From an uncultured Faecalibacterium sp. (GTDB taxonomy: Bacteria > Bacillota > Clostridia > Oscillospirales > Ruminococcaceae): a stretch of DNA of 64,000 nucleotides. The stretch is from NCBI GenBank assembly GCA_937880095.1, contig CALFLK010000017.1, positions 62,001-126,000 of the forward strand, given 5' to 3'. Shown one piece after another: positions 59,420 through 64,000 of this stretch; positions within the stretch are counted from its first letter, which is position 1, and every line of letters starts with the position of its first letter. Position numbers and translations under genes: made by a program. Under the pieces are notes generated by a model that was given only the letters and a program-made list of their open reading frames with translations, was not told the origin of the DNA and did not search any database.

Positions 59420-60727
59420 ATGAATTTTCTCACGGCAGATGTGAAAAAGCTGTATTTCAAGTACTTGTCCGCGTCCATCACCAGCGCGCTGGTGGTGTCG
59501 GTGTATGCCTTTGTGGATACCATCGCGGTGGGTCAGTCGGCAGGACCGATGGGTACGGCAGCGATGGCGGTTATCACGCCGCTGTACGGGCTGTTCGGGT
59601 TCTTTTCCATGCTGTGCGGCATTGGCGGTGCGGTCCAGCTGAGCCGTGCAAAAGGCGAAGGCAGCGAAGAAAAGGGCAATGCCTACTTTACCGGCTCGGT
59701 CGTGTTAATGGCGGCTGTGATTGCGGCGGTCTGGCTGATTCTGGCGCTGTTCCACAAGCCGATTTTCCGGGTGCTGGGTGCGGACGCCGTATTGATGCCC
59801 CATGTGATGTCCTACGCAAAATGGATGCTGATTTGTTTTCCTGCGTTTTTGCTGCCTTCCTTTATCGGTGCGTTTATCCGCAACGACGGCGCACCCGGGC
59901 TTGCCATGGTGGCGGTAATCATCGGTGGCTGCGTGAACATCTTCGGCGACTGGTTCTTTGTCTTCCCCATGGGGATGGGCATGGAGGGCGCAGCGATTGC
60001 AACTGTCAGCGGTATGCTGGTGCAGCTGAGCGTGATGAGCACCCACTTTTTCGGCAAGCGATGCCATTTGAAGCTGGCAAAGCCTTGGGATTGGCAGCGA
60101 TGCATCCAGAACATCCTGAAAGTCGGCTTTGCGTCCGGCATTATTGAGCTGGGGACGGTCGTTATTGCCGTTTTGATGAATAACCAAATCATGCAGTATG
60201 GCAGCACCACCGAGCTTGCCATATACGGTGTATTGGTCACGATTCTGCAGCTGTTCGCTGCTATGTTCAGCGGTGTGGGTCAGGCGATTCAGCCGCTGGT
60301 TTCTTCCAATTACGGCGCAGGCAAGCACGAGCGCAACCGCCAGTTCCTGCGGCTGTCTTTGCTGACGGTGGGTTTGATGGGCGTTTTGTTTACCGCCGTC
60401 GGCGAGCGATTCCCTGTGGAAATCACAAAGCTGTTCATCAATGCAACGCCGGAGGTTGTTCAGGCTGCGCCCACGATTTTCCGCATTTTCTTTTTGATGT
60501 TCCTTCCGCTGGGCTTTTCGGTGCTGGCAATCTATTACCTGCAATCCACCATGGCGCATCAGCTGTCGCTGTTCATTGCGGTGATGCGCGGCATCGTGGT
60601 CAGTGGTGTATTGGTTCTGGTTTTGCCGCTGGTGTTCCAGCTGAACGGCGTTTGGGCAGCCATGCCGGCAGCGGAACTGCTGGTGGCGGTGTTCGCGCTG
60701 TGGAGCATCAAAAAGCACCCGGCATAA
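59420..60727 (+). CDS. MATE family efflux transporter
   Basis: 435 residues, twelve helices in two bundles. MATE features: FVDTIAVGQSAGPMGTAAMAVI near 31-52, GGAVQLSRAKGEG near 75-87, and the second half IELGTVVIAVLMNNQIM with SGVGQAIQPLVSSNYGAGK. Exports cationic compounds using a sodium or proton gradient. The leader suggests that its substrate, possibly guanidinium, induces it. AGGAGG before ATG 59420. Confidence 0.92.
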   Translation: MNFLTADVKKLYFKYLSASITSALVVSVYAFVDTIAVGQSAGPMGTAAMAVITPLYGLFGFFSMLCGIGGAVQLSRAKGEGSEEKGNAYFTGSVVLMAAVIAAVWLILALFHKPIFRVLGADAVLMPHVMSYAKWMLICFPAFLLPSFIGAFIRNDGAPGLAMVAVIIGGCVNIFGDWFFVFPMGMGMEGAAIATVSGMLVQLSVMSTHFFGKRCHLKLAKPWDWQRCIQNILKVGFASGIIELGTVVIAVLMNNQIMQYGSTTELAIYGVLVTILQLFAAMFSGVGQAIQPLVSSNYGAGKHERNRQFLRLSLLTVGLMGVLFTAVGERFPVEITKLFINATPEVVQAAPTIFRIFFLMFLPLGFSVLAIYYLQSTMAHQLSLFIAVMRGIVVSGVLVLVLPLVFQLNGVWAAMPAAELLVAVFALWSIKKHPA

Positions 60728-60874
60728 GATATATTTCCATCCGGCGGCACGGTAAGCGTGTTGCCGGATTTTTGCTTTTGCGGGGCTGGATGCACCCACA
60801 AAGCCCTTTGCAGGAGTTCTGCGGGATTGCGTATTCCATACACAAAACGCTGCTCTGCGGTCTGTATGCGCCGC

Positions 60875-61618
60875 TTATGCCGCACCCCGTTTCAGGCGGT
60901 GGGGGCGGTTCACCGCATTTTGGAGAAAATCGTTTCCGCTGGGCTGGGCGCGGTCTACTCGGATATTATGCCCGCCACCCGTTGCAGGGCGGGATTTCTG
61001 GTAGGCTTCGGCGGTCAGGATGCCGTCTGCCACACACCGCTCCAGAATCCGCCGCACATAGCACCAGCGGGGTGCATTGTGGTCCAGCGCTTCCCGCATG
61101 GCGCAGAACAGTAAATCCTCTGCGCAGCCCTGACGGCGAAAGCCGGAAAGCTGTCGTTTGTAGTGGGGCGTGATGGGGGTAAAATTCTCCGAAAAGAAAG
61201 CCTCTGGTGTGTTAGGCGGCAGCAGCAAGCGGTGCGAAGCTGTATCTGCTGCTGTTGCTGTTGCGGTTGGTCTTGCTGTTGGGGTTGCTGCTGCTGTTGA
61301 GAGCGCAAAAGCTGCGTCTGGTTCGGCTGGGTTTGGGGCGAAACCGTCCGGTTTTTCGCTGTACTTGGGCGGTCTGCCACCCTTTGCGCCGTTGGCTTTG
61401 TTCTGACGGCACTTGGCATCGTACTTGGCGCAGTCCCGCTGGATGGTATCCCGCATGGCTTCATAGGCGATGCGTTCCGCTTGGTCTAAATCGGTTGGGT
61501 CTTTGCCCAGCTCGGCAAAATCCAGCGCAGCACGCAAAACACGCCCCAGCTGGTCATCCCGCAAGGCGGCCATCATGCGCCGCATGGAAAAATAAACAGG
61601 AAAGTTACTTCTTGCCAC
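60875..61618 (-). CDS. DUF6291 / DnaD-like protein (replisome-organiser type)
   Basis: 247 residues. N-terminal DUF6291 domain (FSMRRMMAALRDDQLGRVL to CRQNKANGAKGGRPPKY), a low-complexity Thr/Ala linker coded by GCT/GTT-like repeats, and a C-terminal DnaD-like helical domain (AREALDHNAPRWCYVRRILER-type, about 165-205). Such proteins in phages and mobile elements help load the helicase. AAGGAGGA before GTG 61618. There is no phage neighbourhood, so it may be a remnant or a domesticated gene. Confidence 0.75.
   Translation of the reverse strand: MARSNFPVYFSMRRMMAALRDDQLGRVLRAALDFAELGKDPTDLDQAERIAYEAMRDTIQRDCAKYDAKCRQNKANGAKGGRPPKYSEKPDGFAPNPAEPDAAFALSTAAATPTARPTATATAADTASHRLLLPPNTPEAFFSENFTPITPHYKRQLSGFRRQGCAEDLLFCAMREALDHNAPRWCYVRRILERCVADGILTAEAYQKSRPATGGGHNIRVDRAQPSGNDFLQNAVNRPHRLKRGAA
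61245..61310. repeat. GCT/GTT-rich simple-sequence tract inside the DUF6291 gene
   Basis: Runs of TGCTGCTGTTGCTGTTGC-type triplets encode the Thr/Ala/Ser linker on the minus strand; prone to length change without breaking the frame. Confidence 0.65.
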
Positions 61619-61876
61619 AAAATTCCTCCTTCGTGTGGTTGTTTTCGCAGTGCGTTTTTTCGATTTCGCACGGCGTCGGGTTGCGATTCCTCATGAGTGG
61701 ACCCAGTATAAACCACAAAATCCAGAAGTCAAGGCTGCGAAAAATCACAGCGTGCAGCGTGATTTTTGCCTAAAAAAGCGAAAGAATCCTTCGGTAGTTT
61801 GACAATGGAAAAACAGAAAATGCCGATTTATAATGAAGCTGAAATCTATTTGTTTTCAGAAAGGGGCGTGTCAGAT

Positions 61877-62299
61877 ATGAAATATAAGAATACAAGAAGA
61901 AACATCCTGATTGGCTGGGCAGTAGCGGGTGCTTTGGTAGTTCTTGCGATTGCAGTTGCATCTGGCCGCCCGGAATTGCAGCCCGGTGTCACAAAGCTGG
62001 TGAACGCCTTTGGTGCCGGAAGCGTTGCCGTCATTATGGCGAACAGCATCCTGCATGAAAAGGCCGAAGATGCCGAAAAGCCAGCGGCAGTGCATCCCTA
62101 TCGCAAAATCCGCTGGACCATTGGCGCATTGTATGGTGCGCTATGCATGATTATGTGGCTGCTGCCGGCGTATGTGGTAGGCAACCCGAATACGGATTTG
62201 CCGTTTGGACCCATCATCGGTGCATTTGTAGCGATTGGCCTGGTGGCGGCAGGCGTTGTGCTGTATCTGGAACATAAAGAAAAGAAAATGAACCAGTAA
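61877..62299 (+). CDS. Four-helix membrane protein, unknown
   Basis: 140 residues. Helices at about 11-28, 38-55, 80-98 and 112-130; short basic N-terminus (MKYKNTRRN) and EHKEKKMNQ tail. AAAGGGG lies 11 bases before ATG 61877; earlier in-frame ATGs have no site. Resembles generic small membrane proteins of Clostridia; no family claimed. Confidence 0.6.
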   Translation: MKYKNTRRNILIGWAVAGALVVLAIAVASGRPELQPGVTKLVNAFGAGSVAVIMANSILHEKAEDAEKPAAVHPYRKIRWTIGALYGALCMIMWLLPAYVVGNPNTDLPFGPIIGAFVAIGLVAAGVVLYLEHKEKKMNQ

Positions 62300-62370
62300 C
62301 CAGTTTATTGCATAAAACAAAGCCCGCAGATTTGTGCGCGTAGATCAGAATAGAGAATTATGAAAGCACT

Positions 62371-62407
62371 CGGCACAGCCCAAACGAAAGGCTGTGCCGT
62401 TTTTTTC
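62371..62407 (+). terminator. Intrinsic terminator
   Basis: CGGCACAGCC/GGCTGTGCCG perfect stem, 9-base loop, T7 tail. Confidence 0.95.
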
Positions 62408-62447
62408 TGTTTCTAAATGCAAACGTGCGGTTTTATATGCAGGATAC

Positions 62448-62480
62448 GCGTTATATATGCTTTCAGCATATATAAAACGC
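62448..62480. promoter_or_regulatory. Upstream inverted repeat
   Basis: TTATATATGC/GCATATATAA perfect 10-bp arms with a 5-base spacer and outer GCGT/ACGC pairing. Upstream of the operator at 62499 and possibly a second regulator site. Confidence 0.5.
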
Positions 62481-62498
62481 ATCCCCCAAACGGGTATA

Positions 62499-62533
62499 CC
62501 ATTTGTATATCCATATAAATGATATACAAATGG
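62499..62533. promoter_or_regulatory. 13-bp perfect inverted repeat, probable operator
   Basis: CCATTTGTATATC and GATATACAAATGG separated by 9 bases. The right arm covers the -35 region of the promoter whose TATAAT is at 62546-62551, so a protein bound here would block transcription of the HTH gene that follows. Confidence 0.7.
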
Positions 62534-62545
62534 GGTACAGTTCGG

Positions 62546-62551
62546 TATAAT
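62546..62551 (+). promoter_or_regulatory. -10 element of the HTH gene
   Basis: TATAAT 43 bases before the ATG at 62594. The -35 (TATACA) lies inside the operator arm. Confidence 0.65.
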
Positions 62552-62593
62552 GGAAGCAAATGGAAAGTGAAAGCCGGATGGGGAGATGTTTAT

Positions 62594-63952
62594 ATGTTTG
62601 TATTGGCTGATTCGGAAAGCATCGGTAAATACTTAGCGAAATTGGTGAACGAACAGTTTAAAAGTCAAAGAGACTTTTGCCGAGAGTGGCTAAAAGAAGA
62701 AAATATGTCTGATAGTGATTTGGAAGCAAGGACAAATAAATTTTCTCAGATCAAGTGGGGAAATAAGCGCGTTCAAATAGAGGACTTACCTGCAATTTGT
62801 AAGCTGCTCCATATTTCCTGCGAGGAGCTGTTAAGCGCAGGAAAGGTCTTCAAGCCGGATACGGAACGCCTTACAAATTACAGCGTAGCATTTTCAAAGA
62901 ATGATAAGCTGTGGGAAGAATATATCAATTACCCCCAAAAGCTGATTCTAAATCCGGACGAATACGGCAAAACGTCACTCGATTATGCAGTGCAATTTAA
63001 GAATATCGAGTTTATTGCTTATCTCATAGATAAGGGCTACATCTGGTTCGATGCAGGAATTACAAATCGGAAAACGCTGCACTATCGTTTGGATTTCGGA
63101 GCCGGAACAAGCATAAAAGGCCGGAATATTGGGGATGTGGATTATTACATGCCGCAGCAGCTGCGCAGTAAAAATCTGAGAATGCGGCTGATTGCCCTTG
63201 CGATTGAATGCAATAGTCTGGAGATCCTGCAGAAAATGGTGGCGAGAGAATTTCCCTATTTTTATCATGTGACTTTTTATACAGCCTACAATGAGATGGA
63301 ATTCGAGGATTACTATAATCCGGATGTGATTGCAAATATAGGCAAAGCTGCGGATGAAATTGTGGATTATTTTACAGATGAATTTGTGCTGCAGGATGAA
63401 TTAAAGCATGAAGGGGAAACTGACGGGAAATATTTCTTTATGTATCCCTTCATATCCGAAGTGCTGAATGAACTTGTAAAACAAAAGCACACCTTTACCG
63501 AAGCCGCTTTGAAAAAGGCGATAGCGCACAATAAAAAAATTTACGAGAACGTAAAGAAGCTGGTTGTGAAGTCAGTGGATGAGAGTTATAAGGAATTTTA
63601 CGTTGGGTATGAGCAAGCTGCCTATCAGGAAAACATAAGCCGTTTGAAGGAGCTTGGTTATCCTGCAGAGCTTTGCAATAAAGAGGAAGAAAAACTTGCT
63701 GCATTCCGAAGCAATGTGAAGAAGGAACTGCTGGAGAAAACCATGAAAGATATCTGCATTTCGAGGCAGGGGAATTTCGTGAAGCTGTCCACTTCGGCGG
63801 GACAGCACTATATCAAATTCATCAGTAACATCGTACATGTGCGCGAAACGCCCAGCGAGGGCAGACTTAAGCAGCTCACAAAGGAACTGAATGATTACTA
63901 TGAAAAGATTATTCATATTCAAAATGAGCTGCTTGCAGAGGAAGAGGTGTAA
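62594..63952 (+). CDS. HTH regulator with ankyrin-like segment and long C-terminal domain
   Basis: 452 residues. Residues about 8-82 look like a Cro/C1-type HTH (IGKYLAKLVNEQF, SQIKWGNKRVQIEDLPAICKLLHIS). Residues about 118-145 (DEYGKTSLDYAVQFKNIEFI then AYLIDKGYIW) resemble an ankyrin repeat. The remaining 300 residues are helical, with a coiled-coil-like end, and match nothing I recognise. GGGGAG precedes ATG 62594. Own operator upstream; the next gene starts 2 bases after its stop, so the two form an operon. Confidence 0.6.
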   Translation: MFVLADSESIGKYLAKLVNEQFKSQRDFCREWLKEENMSDSDLEARTNKFSQIKWGNKRVQIEDLPAICKLLHISCEELLSAGKVFKPDTERLTNYSVAFSKNDKLWEEYINYPQKLILNPDEYGKTSLDYAVQFKNIEFIAYLIDKGYIWFDAGITNRKTLHYRLDFGAGTSIKGRNIGDVDYYMPQQLRSKNLRMRLIALAIECNSLEILQKMVAREFPYFYHVTFYTAYNEMEFEDYYNPDVIANIGKAADEIVDYFTDEFVLQDELKHEGETDGKYFFMYPFISEVLNELVKQKHTFTEAALKKAIAHNKKIYENVKKLVVKSVDESYKEFYVGYEQAAYQENISRLKELGYPAELCNKEEEKLAAFRSNVKKELLEKTMKDICISRQGNFVKLSTSAGQHYIKFISNIVHVRETPSEGRLKQLTKELNDYYEKIIHIQNELLAEEEV

Positions 63953-63954
63953 AA

Positions 63955-64000
63955 ATGGCTGTTATCAAATGTCCGATATGCAAAGCGGAGATCGCTGAGC
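63955..64000 (+). CDS. Zinc-ribbon protein, cut by the window end
   Basis: MAVIKCPICKAEIAE and onwards: a CPxC knuckle at residues 6-9 typical of short zinc-ribbon proteins. Only 15 codons are visible. Co-transcribed with the HTH gene. Confidence 0.6.
   Translation, partial: MAVIKCPICKAEIAE

Overview
This window looks like the chromosome of a Gram-positive, spore-forming anaerobe of the class Clostridia, most probably Oscillospirales. The evidence is the sporulation genes (spoIVB, bofA, gerW), the clostridial gene orders (scpA-scpB-DUF2953-gerW-rluB; DUF177-rpmF; yaaL-bofA; der-plsY near secG-rnr) and two cell-wall-anchored surface proteins with an ATGD-type anchor motif. No genus can be named from the sequence alone. 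Housekeeping genes have moderate to high GC and strong Shine-Dalgarno sites. Several accessory patches are AT-rich.

Layout. 1-1340: end of a chimeric membrane protein. 1382-1465: tRNA-Leu. 1589-2803: spoIVB. 2804-7000: accessory region (GNAT, ClbS-like, methyltransferase, DUF1810, broken genes) punctuated by partial copies of the spoIVB 3' end. 7427-14089: a 2220-residue surface beta-galactosidase. 14338-16763: small DUF genes. 16979-19482: rhodanese lipoprotein, Crp/Fnr regulator, thioredoxin and thioredoxin reductase, apparently one regulon. 19660-25089: esterase, Na/Pi symporter and several decayed small genes. 25221-37387: core genes (mtaB, D,D-carboxypeptidase, pgi, DUF177-rpmF, DUF512, der, plsY, secG, rnr, yaaL, bofA). 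37582-40571: GltS-type symporter with an amidohydrolase. 40789-44362: accessory patch with broken genes, then a methyltransferase/esterase/DUF4250 group on the minus strand. 44879-49114: PrsA-like foldase and a 1044-residue binding protein. 49350-53979: rpmB, site-2 protease, scpAB, gerW, rluB. 54142-57317: three-gene biotin-dependent transcarboxylase-like cluster. 57507-60727: NERD protein and a MATE exporter behind a riboswitch-like leader. 60875-64000: DUF6291/DnaD-like protein, a membrane protein, and an HTH regulator with its own operator and a following zinc-ribbon gene cut by the window end.

The most informative signals are these. (a) Two identical-geometry GTGA-N5-TCAC sites, centred near -41 of the rhodanese and trxA promoters, flank the Crp/Fnr gene. 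(b) The spoIVB 3' end has served repeatedly as a recombination or insertion point. (c) Many accessory genes are broken, three of them by apparent one-base contractions of a homopolymer and one by a 17-bp tandem duplication. (d) A structured leader precedes the MATE gene. (e) The last regulator gene is preceded by a perfect 13-bp inverted repeat overlapping its promoter.
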